Origin: Pseudomonas putida
GTDB lineage: Bacteria; Pseudomonadota; Gammaproteobacteria; Pseudomonadales; Pseudomonadaceae
Direction of reading: 5' to 3'
Length of the DNA stretch: 64,000 nucleotides
NCBI RefSeq assembly: GCF_003228315.1
Contig: NZ_CP029693.1
Coordinates: 3,542,001 to 3,606,000, forward strand
Shown here: positions 9,501 through 19,062 of the stretch, one piece after another
Numbering within the stretch: the first letter of the stretch is position 1
How the letters are laid out: every line of letters starts with the position of its first letter
Program-made: the position numbers and the translations under genes
Notes under the pieces: generated by a model
Told to the model about the DNA's origin: nothing
The model's database searches: none
What the model saw: only the letters and a program-made list of their open reading frames with translations

Positions 9501-11114
9501 CTTGACCCGATACGCCGCGCCATCGCTGGCGAACACGGTGAGCATGTAGCGGCTCGGTTTCTCGGCGGCCGGCAGGTCGAGAGTGGCGTTGCCCTTGGCG
9601 TCAGTGGTCAGTTCGGTGCTGGTCAGTTCCACCGGGAATTGCCCCAGGTACTGCAGCTCGTTATCGACCATCGACAGTTGCTGGGCGCGCAGGCTCAGGC
9701 TGAGCTTGGCATTGGCCACCGGCTTGCCGTCGGGGTACAGCAGCACCAGATTGCCCTGCACCGGCTCGCCGGTGCGGTAGTCCTGCTTGGCCAGGTTCAG
9801 CGATATCTCGAAGTGCGGCTTGATGTATTCAGCCACGCGGAAGGCGCTGCTGTAGGCCTGATCCTTGTAGTTGAAACGCAGCTCATAACCACCGGCCACG
9901 GCATTGTCGGGCAACTGGAACCGGCCTTGGGTGCCGGCCTTGGAGTCGAGTTTCAAATCGAGGCTTTGCAGTGCCGTGCCTGTTGCATCCAGCACGGTCA
10001 CACTGACATCGGCGGCAGCGGGTTGCACCGAATCCCGGGCATTCTTGAACTCACGCCCGACGATCTTCAGCGACACCCAATCCCCGGGCCGATACAGCGG
10101 CCGGTCGGTGAAGGCATAAAGCTTGGTGTCGTAGATTTCGCTGTCGTAGTAGAAGTTTTCCGAGACGAAAACTCCGCCCTCCTCGTCCTCGCCGATCACG
10201 AACGAACGCTCGGGGCTGACGTGTTTCAACCGCAGCAAACCATCGGCATCGGTGGCACCACTGCTCATCACGCCCAGGCCATCGGTCCACAGCACATTGA
10301 CCTTGGGCACCGAACTGCCTTCGTGTTTACGCGCGGCCCATACCAGCAATTCATCACCGGCAATCTTGCTCACCGCCACCGTGTTGGAAACAAACACCAT
10401 GGTGGTCGCGCGGTACTTGCCGATCAGCGCTTCCACCAAGTACAGCCCCGGCTTCAACTGGCCCAACGGGATGTAGACGTTACCCGGCGCGACGCTGACA
10501 AATTCACTGGAAGAACCGGCAAGGTTCACCCCTGGCGGTGGCTGGATCGGCTTGGCTTCCCACAAGGGATAGCGGAATTGGCTGACCACCGGCAAACCCG
10601 GAATCAGTGCGAATTGCGGCTGGGCGTCGTAGGGCGTTGGCGCAGCCATGGCGTTGCCCATCTTCAGTTCCGGTATTTCCTCGGTGACTTGTTTACGCGA
10701 CTCGTAGGAAAACGCCCGCTGCATCACCCGACGGGATTTGCGGTACCAGTTGTCCCACAGGTACGCGAGGGTGTTGGACAAGCCTTCGCCCTTGAACTGG
10801 CCGTCGCTAACCACGCGGTGCAGGTTCTTCTGGCGCTTGAGGAAATCCAGCGGCTTGTCAATGCGGTACACACGAATGTCGGCACCGCCGTAAGGCTCCA
10901 TGCGGAACCGGCGATAGTCGCGGCCGGGGGCTTCGAGGCGCACCATCGCCTGCTCGTCGCTGGCGAAACTGCTGTCGGCCAACAGGAAAAAGCTTTCACC
11001 GGCCACCGGCGTGTAGCCACTCGGTTCGACGGTGTCTTCGGCCTGGCTCGCGGAAAATGGCAGCGCCAGAAGCAACAGCAGAGGCAGAAAACGCAGCATG
11101 CGGGCACCGGTCAT
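6555..11114 (-). CDS. yfaS: YfaS-type bacterial alpha-2-macroglobulin-like protein
   Basis: This 1519-residue secreted protein belongs to the bacterial alpha-2-macroglobulin family (YfaS branch; the E. coli protein has about 1530 residues). Such proteins are periplasmic and are thought to trap foreign proteases. Visible family features are repeated MG-type beta modules, the strand [16 protein letters not shown] typical of the MG2 domain, and [11 protein letters not shown] with an upstream MPDSLT in the A2M domain. At the usual thioester position (around residue 1057) the motif reads GVEQ, so the Cys of CxEQ is missing. I chose the ATG at 11114, which forms an ATGA overlap with yfaT; a second ATG five codons on is also possible. 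A signal peptide ends near SASQA. Confidence 0.93.
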   Translation of the reverse strand: MTGARMLRFLPLLLLLALPFSASQAEDTVEPSGYTPVAGESFFLLADSSFASDEQAMVRLEAPGRDYRRFRMEPYGGADIRVYRIDKPLDFLKRQKNLHRVVSDGQFKGEGLSNTLAYLWDNWYRKSRRVMQRAFSYESRKQVTEEIPELKMGNAMAAPTPYDAQPQFALIPGLPVVSQFRYPLWEAKPIQPPPGVNLAGSSSEFVSVAPGNVYIPLGQLKPGLYLVEALIGKYRATTMVFVSNTVAVSKIAGDELLVWAARKHEGSSVPKVNVLWTDGLGVMSSGATDADGLLRLKHVSPERSFVIGEDEEGGVFVSENFYYDSEIYDTKLYAFTDRPLYRPGDWVSLKIVGREFKNARDSVQPAAADVSVTVLDATGTALQSLDLKLDSKAGTQGRFQLPDNAVAGGYELRFNYKDQAYSSAFRVAEYIKPHFEISLNLAKQDYRTGEPVQGNLVLLYPDGKPVANAKLSLSLRAQQLSMVDNELQYLGQFPVELTSTELTTDAKGNATLDLPAAEKPSRYMLTVFASDGAAYRVKTTKEILIDRGAANFRLSAPQRFSAVGDKVAFSYANESEQAASVAPSSYGWVRLEDQTTGEGKLTATDKGFTLAFDRPGTYNLTLRDDHGRTLGATGHSVTGDGVNAVPGTVEIVLDKPEYKAGDEALALITFPEPVSDALLSLERDKVEATALLSKGGDWLKMEKLSDTQYRARIPVKDSFTPNLTFSVLYTKGGQYSFQNAGIKVITPQIDVAIATDKDTYQPGDTVTVDLTTQFAGKPVPAHLTVSVADEMVYALQPEVAPTIDQFFYHPRRNNVRTSASLSFISYDVALPGSPGAPGKANRSERGVKVLERPRREDVDTAAWQPELLTDANGKTRFTFKMPDSLTRWRITARAIADDGQVGQKKQFVRSEKPLYLKWSGPSRFRAGDKPDLGVFAFNQAQSPVKAELVTHYAGSEQRVPVTLNSGINYIPLPAFALTNGEWTAELVQDGKSADVLAVRLTATGEGWQITQSQSLDVTTGDTPLTLPADATDIRLRLDDSPQALFRSALDDLLGYPYGGVEQTASRLLPLSIAYPTLASNPQIRDRLRLIMQNSRLRLVQMAGPSASFTWWGMDGEPDAFLTAYAYYADWHASKVLELSLPPEHWQRVLEVYAKQAKNTPLLQRALILSFARQMQLPVNTLLSGLMDDLTQAGEGSAANMLEAEGDSLVMGDPDSALGLAAARVLTASMARQAKVPLPDAFNRQLADAQQRLAVSSQPFAEALNLSLQPFDQARATALLQRLLPQQSTLERALALTWLQRGIEQASPTIALAPGDGWKKKYGDTGEVYWTWQGASPVPAVLSLSGAQERPLRAALSFQTRQPPVDPMAVTITRRLSRLVPGDEAFTFKLEPVGTTPLSSDSLYLDEVILTSKAAKPLRYGMLEVPLPPGADVERTTWGIKLMGKAGTEPTALEKARFEPGQLAYAVPVDALSGELRLRHLVRFSQKGQFNLPPVRFTQVYAPQHQAQEQKPALGQVTVH

Positions 11115-11749
11115 TGGGAGAGAAAATTCAGTCGATAGACGCCGATGAAGTTGGGGTTGGCTGCATCGGGTATCCATCGGGTGTCCTTCCATGTCATGAG
11201 TTGTTGCAGGCTTGCTGAACGCATGCCGTTGTCAGTGGGGGTGGTGGTGCCGGTGTGATAGGCGATGTAGCGGCCCATCCAGATCATCAGGTGCTGGTCA
11301 TCGCCCTGATCGAAAAACATCAGGTCGCCGGGTCGGGCCTGAGCCACATCGCGGCCCACCAGATGGCTGTTGAACTGGATCAATTTGATGGCGTTGACGT
11401 ACGGCCCGACCTTGCCGCCGCCCTGCTGCCATTGCTGGGCGAGACCGCGCTGGGCGTCGCTCAGTTGCAGCTCCGGCGGCAGGTAGCGGTTGGACAGGCC
11501 ATTGCTGCGCAGCCATTTGCCGTCGTGGACTTTCAGCGCCTCGTTGGCGGCGAAACGTACCAGCCCGGCGCAGTCCTGTTGATACCAGCGCGGGCTCGGG
11601 CCCTGGCTGAGTTGCTCCTGGGCGATGCGCACGAACCAGGCGCGGAAGACCTGAGATTGCTGCACATCCAGCATCGGGGTTTCGACGGCTCGGGCGCTCG
11701 CACTCAGCAGCAACGCCAGCAGCCCAAGGATCCGCATCGATTTCGTCAC
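11111..11749 (-). CDS. yfaT: YfaT-family DUF1175 protein, NlpC/P60-like
   Basis: From the GTG at 11749 (GTGA overlap with yfaA) the product has 212 residues; the ATG four codons later (11737) is a plausible alternative and both leave a signal peptide ending SASARA. The family is DUF1175/YfaT. The sequence looks like an NlpC/P60 cysteine peptidase: [12 protein letters not shown] places a Cys at residue 60 at the start of a helix, and PGDLMFFDQ followed by [17 protein letters not shown] places His at 153 on the next strand. Those are the Cys and His positions of murein-cleaving NlpC/P60 enzymes. I infer a peptidoglycan hydrolase or amidase fold; activity is not shown by sequence alone. Confidence 0.85.
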   Translation of the reverse strand: MTKSMRILGLLALLLSASARAVETPMLDVQQSQVFRAWFVRIAQEQLSQGPSPRWYQQDCAGLVRFAANEALKVHDGKWLRSNGLSNRYLPPELQLSDAQRGLAQQWQQGGGKVGPYVNAIKLIQFNSHLVGRDVAQARPGDLMFFDQGDDQHLMIWMGRYIAYHTGTTTPTDNGMRSASLQQLMTWKDTRWIPDAANPNFIGVYRLNFLSQ

Positions 11750-13467
11750 AGCGCTTTCCATGTCAGCGGCAACCATTGCCAGTGACCGTCGGGCTCACTG
11801 CCTTCGGGCAAGGTCAGGGCGTATTTGCCGTAGCCACCGAGGGTGCGCAGTTTAGGGATCAGGTAGGTTTTCGCGGCGTTGTAGAACACCGGTTCCATGT
11901 CTGGCGGCAGGCTGTCGAGGGTTTCCTGCTGCATCAGTTGCGCCATCGAGTCCGGGCCGAAATAGATCGGCATCAGCAGATCCTTGGGCACCACATCGGC
12001 CATCGGCGGGAAGCGTTTGTCGAGGGTGCCGAGGGCCTTGTCCACCAGTTTGTCATCCAGGGAAAACACCAGTGTCGAGCCGTGCCGCGCCAGGCTCACG
12101 CGCATGAACGCCTTGCCGCTGATCGCGTCGGGATTCTCGGCATCCCCGGCTTTGTAAGGGCCGAAGTTGGAGCTCACCTGGCGCTGCCACTGATGGCTTT
12201 GACCTTCCTGCTTCTCGACCACCGGGAAGACCTGTTCGTCGACGTTGGCCTCAAAGGCGCCCACCATCGAACCGAACAGCTTGCCCAGATCACCGTCGAG
12301 TTTGGCGCTGTCCTTGTCATTCAGACTGGCCACCAGCAGCGGCGTGTACAGCCGCGAATCGGCGTACCAACACAATCCCGCCGCGCCGGCCATGTGTTCG
12401 GTCAGCGCCTGGGCTACCTTCTCTTCGGCGCCGAGCTTAACCAGCAACGGCTTCTGTTGTTCGGCGGCCAATGGCAGGGCCACACAAGCGCTGGCGCCCA
12501 TGGGCATGGCCTGCCAGATCGGTTTGAAATCAAAATCCGGCTGGTTTTCCAACTCATCCATCGCCAGAAAGCTGTGCCAGCCCTTGTCGTCCATGTCGAA
12601 GCGCAGGCCGGCGAAATTCGGGATAAACCGCTGGTACCCCATGGCCAGCACACTGGCGTTGACCGACAGCCGCTGTTTGACCTGCGGCGCACGAGGTTGC
12701 AGGCCAAAGGCTTCCGGGAAGAGTTTTTCGCCGCCCAGCAACGCGGCGATGGCCTGGGGCGAAACACTGCCCGGAGCTTGCGACTCACCGCTTTGCGGGT
12801 CAACGAACCGGGTCGGATTCGACAACACCACCAGTTTGTCGCCGTGGGAAGCGAACAGCAGTGCCCTGCCCGCGTTATAGGTGAGCTGATAAAGCGCCAC
12901 GTCATCGGTGCCGACTTTCACATCGGCGATCTTGCTCAACTGCGAATCATCCAGCGCCACTTTCGCCAACGGCTCCAGCACCTTGGCCAGGCCGCCGCGA
13001 TCCATCACCAGCAAGAAATCCCGGAGTCGCCCATCCGCTCCGCGCCACAGTGCGATGTCGGCCGGCTGATCGAACAGTTGCTCGATCAGCGTGTCCTGCA
13101 ACTTCAGGTCATGCTCGTAGATGATTCGCCGCAGACTGCCGATCAAACCGAGGCGATCGGCATGGGTTTCGTAATAGAAGACGAAATCCTCGGTGAGGGT
13201 TTCCTTGAGGAACGGCACCGCCAACAGGTCCTTGGGCAACTGGCTCAGGGAATGGGTTTCCAGCAGGCCGTCGGGGCGGCTCATACCGAGTTTTTCCGCT
13301 GCCAGTTGTGGCGCCGGGGCCTTGCTTTTATGCATCAGCCAACCCATGCCAGCGGCCACGCCCGCCACCAGACACAGCCCGACCACAATGGCCGGCCAAC
13401 GACGGGACGGCTTGGCGCCCGGTGTTTCGGCGGCCGGTGCTGCAGTTGAATCGGTGCTATCGCTCAT
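11746..13467 (-). CDS. yfaA: YfaA-family DUF2138 membrane-anchored periplasmic protein
   Basis: This 573-residue protein belongs to the DUF2138/YfaA family by length and operon position. It has a short cytoplasmic N-terminus rich in Ser, Thr, Ala and Pro, one transmembrane helix at about residues 25-43 ([21 protein letters not shown]) and a large periplasmic domain. No catalytic motif is evident. Small repeated elements in the periplasmic part ([14 protein letters not shown] and similar) hint at a duplicated fold. It starts 35 bases after the front yfaP copy and overlaps yfaT by GTGA, so translation is coupled. The function is unknown; the conserved pairing with yfaT and yfaS suggests a shared complex. 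Confidence 0.85.
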   Translation of the reverse strand: MSDSTDSTAAPAAETPGAKPSRRWPAIVVGLCLVAGVAAGMGWLMHKSKAPAPQLAAEKLGMSRPDGLLETHSLSQLPKDLLAVPFLKETLTEDFVFYYETHADRLGLIGSLRRIIYEHDLKLQDTLIEQLFDQPADIALWRGADGRLRDFLLVMDRGGLAKVLEPLAKVALDDSQLSKIADVKVGTDDVALYQLTYNAGRALLFASHGDKLVVLSNPTRFVDPQSGESQAPGSVSPQAIAALLGGEKLFPEAFGLQPRAPQVKQRLSVNASVLAMGYQRFIPNFAGLRFDMDDKGWHSFLAMDELENQPDFDFKPIWQAMPMGASACVALPLAAEQQKPLLVKLGAEEKVAQALTEHMAGAAGLCWYADSRLYTPLLVASLNDKDSAKLDGDLGKLFGSMVGAFEANVDEQVFPVVEKQEGQSHQWQRQVSSNFGPYKAGDAENPDAISGKAFMRVSLARHGSTLVFSLDDKLVDKALGTLDKRFPPMADVVPKDLLMPIYFGPDSMAQLMQQETLDSLPPDMEPVFYNAAKTYLIPKLRTLGGYGKYALTLPEGSEPDGHWQWLPLTWKAL

Positions 13468-13502
13468 GAATACAAACCCAAATCATCCGTGGTGCGGGAT
13501 GC

Positions 13503-14291
13503 TCAATAGTTGAAAGTCTTGACCAGCAGCAGGTCGCCGATGGCGCGCAAGGGCACGATGAAGGTCTCGCGTTTTTCGTCGACGGTGTTTTCGTTGAGCA
13601 CCAGGTTGATCTGCGAGGTGATCACCTCGTTCTGGTTGCTGGTCTCATCGAAGTTATAGCCGCCGCTGCCGAAGTTGCCCCAATAGTTCACGTAAACCAG
13701 ATAGGTGCCATGCAGCGGCGCGGTCATGGTGAACATTTCAGGTCCCGGGCCATCCACGCCGTCCGGGTCGAGGCCACCGCCGTTGGTCAGTGCCGAATGG
13801 GCCCAGAACGCATGCTGGCCGTCGGGGGTGATGATGTGCAGGTCGAGTTCGGCTTTCGGGTCGTCCCAACCCAGCACCACGCGAATCCGCGCCGGCGTGC
13901 GCAGATTGTTGGCTTCATAGAATTGAACGCGCTTGAGCGACTGGCCTTCGGCGCTGCGCACTTCGACGCTGTTGGAGCCGGCACCGAAGGCATAGGGCCG
14001 GGCGAAACGGCCCTGCTCGTCGGTGTACAGGTTCAGCGGATTACCGTTGACCGCCAGCGTGTGGGGACCGCGTTGCGTGCCGAGGGCCTTGAGCTGGCCC
14101 TGGATCATCGTGCGATTGCGCTGCACGCCTCGGTCGATGGGCGGCGTCGGGTAGGCCACCTGCGGGTTTTCCGTACGGTCCAGCAGACCATTGAAGCGCC
14201 AGCCTCCCACCGGCTCCGACAATTCGGCATTCGGCGCGGCCAGAGCCTGCGCACAGGCCAGCCCGATCAGCAGCAAAAGAAATGAACGCAT
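13503..14291 (-). CDS. YfaP-family DUF2135 secreted protein (proximal copy)
   Basis: This is the first gene of the yfa operon and a paralogue of the gene at 4121-4933. It has 262 residues, a signal peptide (about 1-18, ending ALA), the opening motif LSEPVGGWRF that matches LDTPVGGWRT of the other copy, GSNSVEVRSAEGQ, and the ELDLHIITPDGQ plus YLVYVNYWG strands of DUF2135. Both copies end with an almost identical ETFIVPLRAIGDLLLVK-type C-terminus. A strong AGGAGG precedes the ATG. The two copies share a fold but differ substantially in the middle, so the duplication is not recent. E. coli has only one copy, at the end of the operon. Confidence 0.88.
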   Translation of the reverse strand: MRSFLLLLIGLACAQALAAPNAELSEPVGGWRFNGLLDRTENPQVAYPTPPIDRGVQRNRTMIQGQLKALGTQRGPHTLAVNGNPLNLYTDEQGRFARPYAFGAGSNSVEVRSAEGQSLKRVQFYEANNLRTPARIRVVLGWDDPKAELDLHIITPDGQHAFWAHSALTNGGGLDPDGVDGPGPEMFTMTAPLHGTYLVYVNYWGNFGSGGYNFDETSNQNEVITSQINLVLNENTVDEKRETFIVPLRAIGDLLLVKTFNY

Positions 14292-14312
14292 GTGACGCCT
14301 CCTGCCATGCCT

Positions 14313-14392
14313 GACGAAACCTTGCGCCTGATCCTCGGCGCGTTACAGATGGGGTGACTGCGTTTCGTCTGAAAAACCCGCGACTGGCGGGT
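14313..14392 (-). other. structured leader upstream of the yfa operon
   Basis: Read on the minus strand, the untranslated region first shows a terminator-like hairpin: stem ACCCGC/GCGGGT (14392-14387 with 14381-14376), loop of five bases, then a run of T. It is followed by a long-range stem pairing GACGAAAC (14369-14362) with GTTTCGTC (14320-14313), which encloses a smaller GCGCC/GGCGC hairpin (14341-14337 with 14328-14324). The ribosome binding site of the first gene begins about eight bases after the outer stem. This could be an attenuator or a regulatory leader, or the first hairpin could simply be a terminator with the promoter lying after it. No known riboswitch class is recognised. Confidence 0.4.
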
Positions 14393-14483
14393 CATCAATG
14401 GCGCGAAGGTTAGTCACTCTATTCCCGCCGAACAATCGGATAATTCCTACGCTGCAGAGCAAATCACTGTTCCGAGTGGACGG

Positions 14484-14546
14484 TGAGCCGAATAGGCGTC
14501 ATATTCGGCTCACCAAATGAGCCGAATAGCGGATTTATTCGGCTCA
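14484..14546. promoter_or_regulatory. two near-identical palindromic operators before fic
   Basis: Two palindromes with the same arms lie side by side: TGAGCCGAATA at 14484-14494 pairs with TATTCGGCTCA at 14502-14512, and the same arms recur at 14518-14528 and 14536-14546. Each has a 7-base spacer, and the copies are 34 bases apart. The second ends 22 bases before the fic start codon. Because the Fic protein carries a C-terminal winged helix, these are good candidates for autoregulatory binding sites. They also lie in the divergent region shared with the yfa operon, so cross-control is conceivable. Confidence 0.65.
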
Positions 14547-14568
14547 CGTACCGGAGATTATTTCGCGC

Positions 14569-15714
14569 ATGGCAACTGACTGGATCTGGCAACAGCCTGA
14601 CTGGCCGAATTTCCACTGGCAGGCCGATCACCTGGCGCCACTGCTTCGCGAGTGTATTCAGGCCCAGGGTCAATTGATGGGGATGGCCGGTTCAGTCGGG
14701 AATTCCCTGAGTGCGCAAAGTGAGCTGGATGCGCTGCTACAGAACATCGTGACCTCCTCTGCGATCGAGGGCGAGCAGCTGAATGTCGGATCGGTTCGCT
14801 CTTCATTGGCCCGGCGCCTGGGTCTGGAACTGGTCGATGGCGATAAAGTCAGTCAGCGCAGCGAGGGCCTGGCGCAGTTGATGCTCGACGCCACCCAACA
14901 TTTCGCCGAGCCTCTGACTCTCGAGCGGCTGCTGCACTGGCACGAGTGGCTGTTTCCTGACCAGCACACTGACTTCGCCGCCCGCTCGATACGGGTGGGC
15001 GTCTTGCGCAGCGATGAGCCCATGCAAGTGGTTTCGGGTCGACTCGACCGGCCGACCATTCACTTCGAGGCCCCGCCTCGTCCGGGCCTTGAGCAACAAC
15101 TGAAGGCCTTTCTCGACTGGTTTGCAACCAGCCGAAATCAGCCTGACCTCGATCCCGTGCTCAGGGCCGGCATCGCCCATTTCTGGTTTGTCACACTGCA
15201 CCCCTTCGACGACGGCAACGGTCGCCTGACGCGAACCATCACCGACCTTGCCCTGGCTCAGGGCGAGGCCCAGGCGATCCGCTTTTATGCCATGTCGGCA
15301 AGCATCCTCGATGACCGTGCGGGCTATTACCGGGTACTGGAAAACAGCCAGAAAGCCACGCTGGATATCACCCCATGGCTGGACTGGTTCTTACAAACCC
15401 TGTTGCGCAGCCTGCGGCAGGCCATGGTGAGAATCGAATCGGTACTGGGCAAGGCGCGCTTCTGGCAGGCGCACCGGGAGTCCGGGCTGACGGCTGAGCA
15501 AACCAAAGTACTCAATCGCCTGCTCGATGGAGGTGAACGAGGGTTCGAAGGCGGTATCAGCGCGGCGCAGTATCAGGCCGTGGCGAAAGTCTCCAAAGCC
15601 ACTGCGACGAGGCATCTGGCCGAACTGCTGGAAAAGGGTTGCCTGAAGCGGCTGCCGGGGGGTGGGCGCAGTACTCGATATCAGATCAGACATCCCGATT
15701 CGACGGACACCTGA
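14569..15714 (+). CDS. Fic-family AMP-transferase with N-terminal inhibitory helix and C-terminal winged helix
   Basis: The 381-residue protein has the complete Fic core HPFDDGNGRLTR (residues 211-222), including the catalytic His and the phosphate-binding Gly-Asn-Gly-Arg. It also has a Fic inhibitory motif SSAIEG at 63-68, placing it in the class II group in which the inhibitory helix is in the same chain ahead of the core. The N-terminal region matches the DUF4172-type extension. Residues about 320-375 form a winged helix (SAAQYQAVAKVSKATATRHLAELLEKG with a basic wing GGGRSTRY). Such proteins transfer AMP to target proteins; the target here is unknown. GGAG precedes the ATG by about 12 bases. 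It is a single gene, divergent from the yfa operon. Confidence 0.93.
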   Translation: MATDWIWQQPDWPNFHWQADHLAPLLRECIQAQGQLMGMAGSVGNSLSAQSELDALLQNIVTSSAIEGEQLNVGSVRSSLARRLGLELVDGDKVSQRSEGLAQLMLDATQHFAEPLTLERLLHWHEWLFPDQHTDFAARSIRVGVLRSDEPMQVVSGRLDRPTIHFEAPPRPGLEQQLKAFLDWFATSRNQPDLDPVLRAGIAHFWFVTLHPFDDGNGRLTRTITDLALAQGEAQAIRFYAMSASILDDRAGYYRVLENSQKATLDITPWLDWFLQTLLRSLRQAMVRIESVLGKARFWQAHRESGLTAEQTKVLNRLLDGGERGFEGGISAAQYQAVAKVSKATATRHLAELLEKGCLKRLPGGGRSTRYQIRHPDSTDT

Positions 15715-15732
15715 TTCCTCGGCCCGCCTCCC

Positions 15733-15830
15733 GTAGGAGCGAGCCTGCTCGCGATGAACCTGAGAGCGCCATGGGGTGTCAGGCTTCCCGCGTTATCGTT
15801 GACGACCATCGCGAGCAGGCTCGCTCTACA
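15733..15830. repeat. REPIN (two inverted REPs)
   Basis: GTAGGAGCGAGCCTGCTCGCGAT at the left pairs with its inverted copy at the right (one base missing in CTCTAC). The flanks extend the symmetry: GGCCCGCCTCC at 15721-15731 and GGAGGCGGGCC at 15831-15841. The inner sequence next to the right arm is the complement of the GATGGTCGT..AACG spacer seen in three other REPINs of the window. It may end fic transcription. Confidence 0.9.
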
Positions 15831-15925
15831 GGAGGCGGGCCGGCTGGAAACCGTCCGCTCATTTGCCCATAAACCCCCTATCTGCTAGTGTCGCGCCGGT
15901 TTAACGTCTACCGGAAATCGCCGCC

Positions 15926-16168
15926 ATGGCCCGCAAAAAAGCTGCACTGGATTTCGAACAGTCCCTCGCCGACCTGCAAACGCTGGTGGAGCGTCTGGAG
16001 AACGGTGAATTGTCGCTGGAAGACTCGCTGACCGCTTTCGAGCAGGGCATCGGGCTGACCCGCGATTGCCAGGCGGCGCTGGCCCAGGCCGAGCAGAAGG
16101 TTCAAGTGTTGCTCGAGCGTGATGGCGAGATGGCCGAGGAACCCTTCGACGCGGATCAACCAGAATGA
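15926..16168 (+). CDS. xseB: exodeoxyribonuclease VII small subunit
   Basis: This 80-residue protein is the small subunit of exonuclease VII, which with XseA degrades single-stranded DNA to oligonucleotides in the cytoplasm. The family signature is clear: [26 protein letters not shown] followed by a [19 protein letters not shown] helix, a two-helix hairpin that coils round the large subunit. The length is standard. It overlaps ispA by ATGA and opens the conserved xseB-ispA-dxs run. The large subunit gene is not in the window. Confidence 0.97.
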   Translation: MARKKAALDFEQSLADLQTLVERLENGELSLEDSLTAFEQGIGLTRDCQAALAQAEQKVQVLLERDGEMAEEPFDADQPE

Positions 16169-17052
16169 TTGCAGCGTACTCGGCGACCAGCCAGGCCCGT
16201 GTCAATGCGGCCCTGGAAACCCTGTTCAATGCCCCCCTGCCAGAACTGGCACGACTCTACGAAGCGATGCGCTACAGCGTAATGAATGGCGGCAAGCGCG
16301 TGCGTCCGCTGCTGGCCTATGCCGCTTGCGAAGCGCTGGGCGGCAAGGCCGAGCAAGCCAACGGCGCGGCTTGCGCGGTGGAACTGATCCACGCCTATTC
16401 GCTGGTGCACGACGATTTGCCGGCCATGGACGACGACGATCTGCGTCGCGGCCAGCCCACCACCCACAAGAAATTCGATGAAGCCTGCGCGATCCTCGCC
16501 GGTGACGGCTTGCAGAGCCTGGCCTTCAGCGCCCTGCTCGACCCGCGCCTGAGCAGCCTGGATGCCGACATCCGCCTGCACATGGTCACTGCCCTGGCCC
16601 AGGCCGCGGGACCGGCGGGCATGGTCGGCGGTCAAGCCATCGATCTGGGCTCGGTCGGGCTCAAGCTCGATCAGAAAGCCCTGGAACAGATGCATCGCCA
16701 CAAGACCGGTGCGCTGATCGAAGTCAGCGTCACTCTCGGCGCCCTGGCCAGTGGCCGTGTCGAGAAGGACGAACTCAAATCCCTGAAGACGTATGCACAG
16801 GCCATCGGCCTGGCGTTCCAGGTGCAGGACGATATTCTCGACGTCGAAAGTGATACCGCCACCCTGGGCAAACGCCAGGGCGCCGACATTGCCCGCGACA
16901 AGCCGACCTACCCGGCCCTGCTCGGCCTCGACGCCGCCAAGGCCTACGCTCTGGAGCTGCGCGATCAGGCCCTGCACGCGCTGCGACCGTTTGACGCGGC
17001 CGCCGAGCCCCTGCGTGACCTGGCCCGCTACATCGTCGACCGCCGCAACTAA
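16165..17052 (+). CDS. ispA: farnesyl diphosphate synthase
   Basis: The 295-residue enzyme condenses isopentenyl diphosphate with dimethylallyl and geranyl diphosphate to make farnesyl diphosphate, the precursor of undecaprenyl carriers and quinone tails. Both aspartate-rich motifs are intact: the first, [10 protein letters not shown], at 83-92 and the second, DDILD, at 222-226. GGKRVRP (42-48) supplies the diphosphate-binding Arg/Lys. It starts inside the stop of xseB and is followed 91 bases later by dxs, which supplies the first step of the same pathway. Confidence 0.97.
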   Translation: MIAAYSATSQARVNAALETLFNAPLPELARLYEAMRYSVMNGGKRVRPLLAYAACEALGGKAEQANGAACAVELIHAYSLVHDDLPAMDDDDLRRGQPTTHKKFDEACAILAGDGLQSLAFSALLDPRLSSLDADIRLHMVTALAQAAGPAGMVGGQAIDLGSVGLKLDQKALEQMHRHKTGALIEVSVTLGALASGRVEKDELKSLKTYAQAIGLAFQVQDDILDVESDTATLGKRQGADIARDKPTYPALLGLDAAKAYALELRDQALHALRPFDAAAEPLRDLARYIVDRRN

Positions 17053-17143
17053 AGGCGTATCCGCCAAAAAAGACCAACGCGTGGGCACAGGCCGATGCAT
17101 CAGGTAAACTGCCGCATCTTTTATACCTATAACGATTCGCCTG

Positions 17144-19039
17144 ATGCCCACGACGTTTCATGAGATTCCCCGCAAGCGCCCGACCACGCCCCTGCTGGAC
17201 CGCGCGAACACGCCGGACGGCCTGCGCCGGTTAGGCGAAGCCGAGCTGGAAACCCTGGCCGATGAGTTGCGCCTGGAATTGCTCTACACGGTCGGTCAGA
17301 CCGGTGGGCATTTCGGTGCCGGCCTGGGCGTGATCGAGCTGACCATCGCGTTGCACTACGTGTTCGACACCCCGGACGACCGGCTGGTGTGGGACGTAGG
17401 GCATCAGGCCTACCCGCACAAGATCCTCACCGATCGTCGCGAGCGCATGGGCACCCTGCGCCAGAAAGACGGTATCGCCGCTTTCCCGCGCCGCTCCGAG
17501 AGCGAGTACGACACCTTTGGCGTCGGCCACTCCAGCACTTCGATCAGCGCCGCGTTGGGCATGGCCATTGCCGCCCGCCTGCAGAACAGCGATCGCAAGG
17601 CCATCGCCGTGATCGGTGACGGCGCCCTGACCGCCGGCATGGCGTTCGAAGCGCTGAACCATGCGCCGGAAGTAGACGCCAACATGCTGGTGATCCTCAA
17701 CGACAACGACATGTCGATCTCGCGCAACGTCGGCGGTCTGTCGAACTATCTGGCGAAAATCCTTTCCAGCCGCACCTACGCGAGCATGCGCGAAGGCAGC
17801 AAGAAGGTGCTGTCGCGCCTGCCCGGCGCCTGGGAAATCGCCCGTCGCACCGAAGAATACGCAAAAGGCATGCTGGTCCCCGGCACGCTGTTCGAAGAGC
17901 TGGGCTGGAACTATATCGGCCCGATCGACGGCCACGACCTGCCGACCCTGATCGCCACGCTGCGCAACATGCGCGATCTCAAGGGCCCGCAGTTCCTGCA
18001 CGTGGTCACCAAGAAAGGCAAAGGCTTCGCCCCGGCGGAAGTCGACCCGATCGGCTACCACGCCATCACCAAGCTCGAACCGCTGAACGCCCCGGCCGCG
18101 CCGAAAAAGGCCAGCGGCCCGAAATATTCCGGTGTGTTCGGCGAATGGCTGTGCGACATGGCGGCGGTCGATCCGCGCCTCGTCGGTATCACCCCGGCCA
18201 TGAAGGAAGGCTCTGATCTGGTGGCCTTCAGCGAACGCTACCCGCAGCGCTACTTCGACGTGGCGATTGCCGAACAACACGCTGTGACCCTCGCTGCCGG
18301 CATGGCCTGCGAAGGCGCGAAGCCGGTGGTGGCGATCTACTCGACCTTCCTGCAGCGCGGTTATGACCAGCTGATTCACGATGTGGCGGTGCAGAACCTC
18401 GACGTACTGTTCGCCATCGACCGCGCCGGTCTGGTGGGCGAAGACGGCCCGACCCACGCGGGCAGCTTCGACCTGTCGTTCCTGCGTTGCATCCCCGGCA
18501 TGCTGGTGATGACCCCGAGCGACGAAAACGAGCTGCGCAAGATGCTCACCACCGGTCACTTGTTCGAAGGCCCGGCGGCGGTGCGTTACCCACGTGGCAG
18601 CGGCCCGAATGCGACCATCGAAAAAGATCTCGAACCGATCGAAATCGGCAAGGGCGTGATTCGCCGCCAGGGCAGCAAGGTCGCCCTGCTGGTGTTCGGC
18701 GTGCAACTGGCCGAGGCGCTGAAAGTCGCCGAGACCCTGGATGCGACCGTGGTCGACATGCGTTTCGTCAAACCCCTGGACGAAGCCCTGGTGCGTGAAA
18801 TCGCCGCCAGCCACGAGCTGCTGGTAACCGTCGAAGAGAACGCGATCATGGGCGGTGCCGGCAGCGCGGTCAGTGAGTTCCTCGCCCGGGAAAACATCCT
18901 CAAGTCGGTGCTGCACCTGGGCTTGCCGGACAGCTACGTCGAGCACGCCAAGCCTGCGCAGATGCTGGCCGAGTGCGGGCTGGATGAAGCCGGGATCGAG
19001 GCTTCGATCCGTGAGCGCCTGCAACTGTTGAACATCTAA
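17144..19039 (+). CDS. dxs: 1-deoxy-D-xylulose-5-phosphate synthase
   Basis: The 631-residue enzyme joins pyruvate and glyceraldehyde 3-phosphate to form DXP, the entry step of the methylerythritol phosphate route to isoprenoids and also a precursor for thiamine and pyridoxal. The thiamine diphosphate site is visible as [16 protein letters not shown] (from about residue 158) ending in the LNDNDMSIS segment. YHAI(T)K and [18 protein letters not shown] of the pyrimidine domain, and a transketolase C-terminal domain ending [13 protein letters not shown], are all present. Length is normal. The 91 bases between ispA and dxs contain a possible own promoter. Confidence 0.98.
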   Translation: MPTTFHEIPRKRPTTPLLDRANTPDGLRRLGEAELETLADELRLELLYTVGQTGGHFGAGLGVIELTIALHYVFDTPDDRLVWDVGHQAYPHKILTDRRERMGTLRQKDGIAAFPRRSESEYDTFGVGHSSTSISAALGMAIAARLQNSDRKAIAVIGDGALTAGMAFEALNHAPEVDANMLVILNDNDMSISRNVGGLSNYLAKILSSRTYASMREGSKKVLSRLPGAWEIARRTEEYAKGMLVPGTLFEELGWNYIGPIDGHDLPTLIATLRNMRDLKGPQFLHVVTKKGKGFAPAEVDPIGYHAITKLEPLNAPAAPKKASGPKYSGVFGEWLCDMAAVDPRLVGITPAMKEGSDLVAFSERYPQRYFDVAIAEQHAVTLAAGMACEGAKPVVAIYSTFLQRGYDQLIHDVAVQNLDVLFAIDRAGLVGEDGPTHAGSFDLSFLRCIPGMLVMTPSDENELRKMLTTGHLFEGPAAVRYPRGSGPNATIEKDLEPIEIGKGVIRRQGSKVALLVFGVQLAEALKVAETLDATVVDMRFVKPLDEALVREIAASHELLVTVEENAIMGGAGSAVSEFLARENILKSVLHLGLPDSYVEHAKPAQMLAECGLDEAGIEASIRERLQLLNI

Positions 19040-19062
19040 ACACCAGACACCTGCAAAACCCT

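Noticed and set aside
7275..11138. A very long open frame on the plus strand antisense to yfaS
   Set aside because: The frame is a by-product of high-GC codon usage; its product is low in sense and has no family-like motifs, whereas the minus strand encodes a complete macroglobulin.
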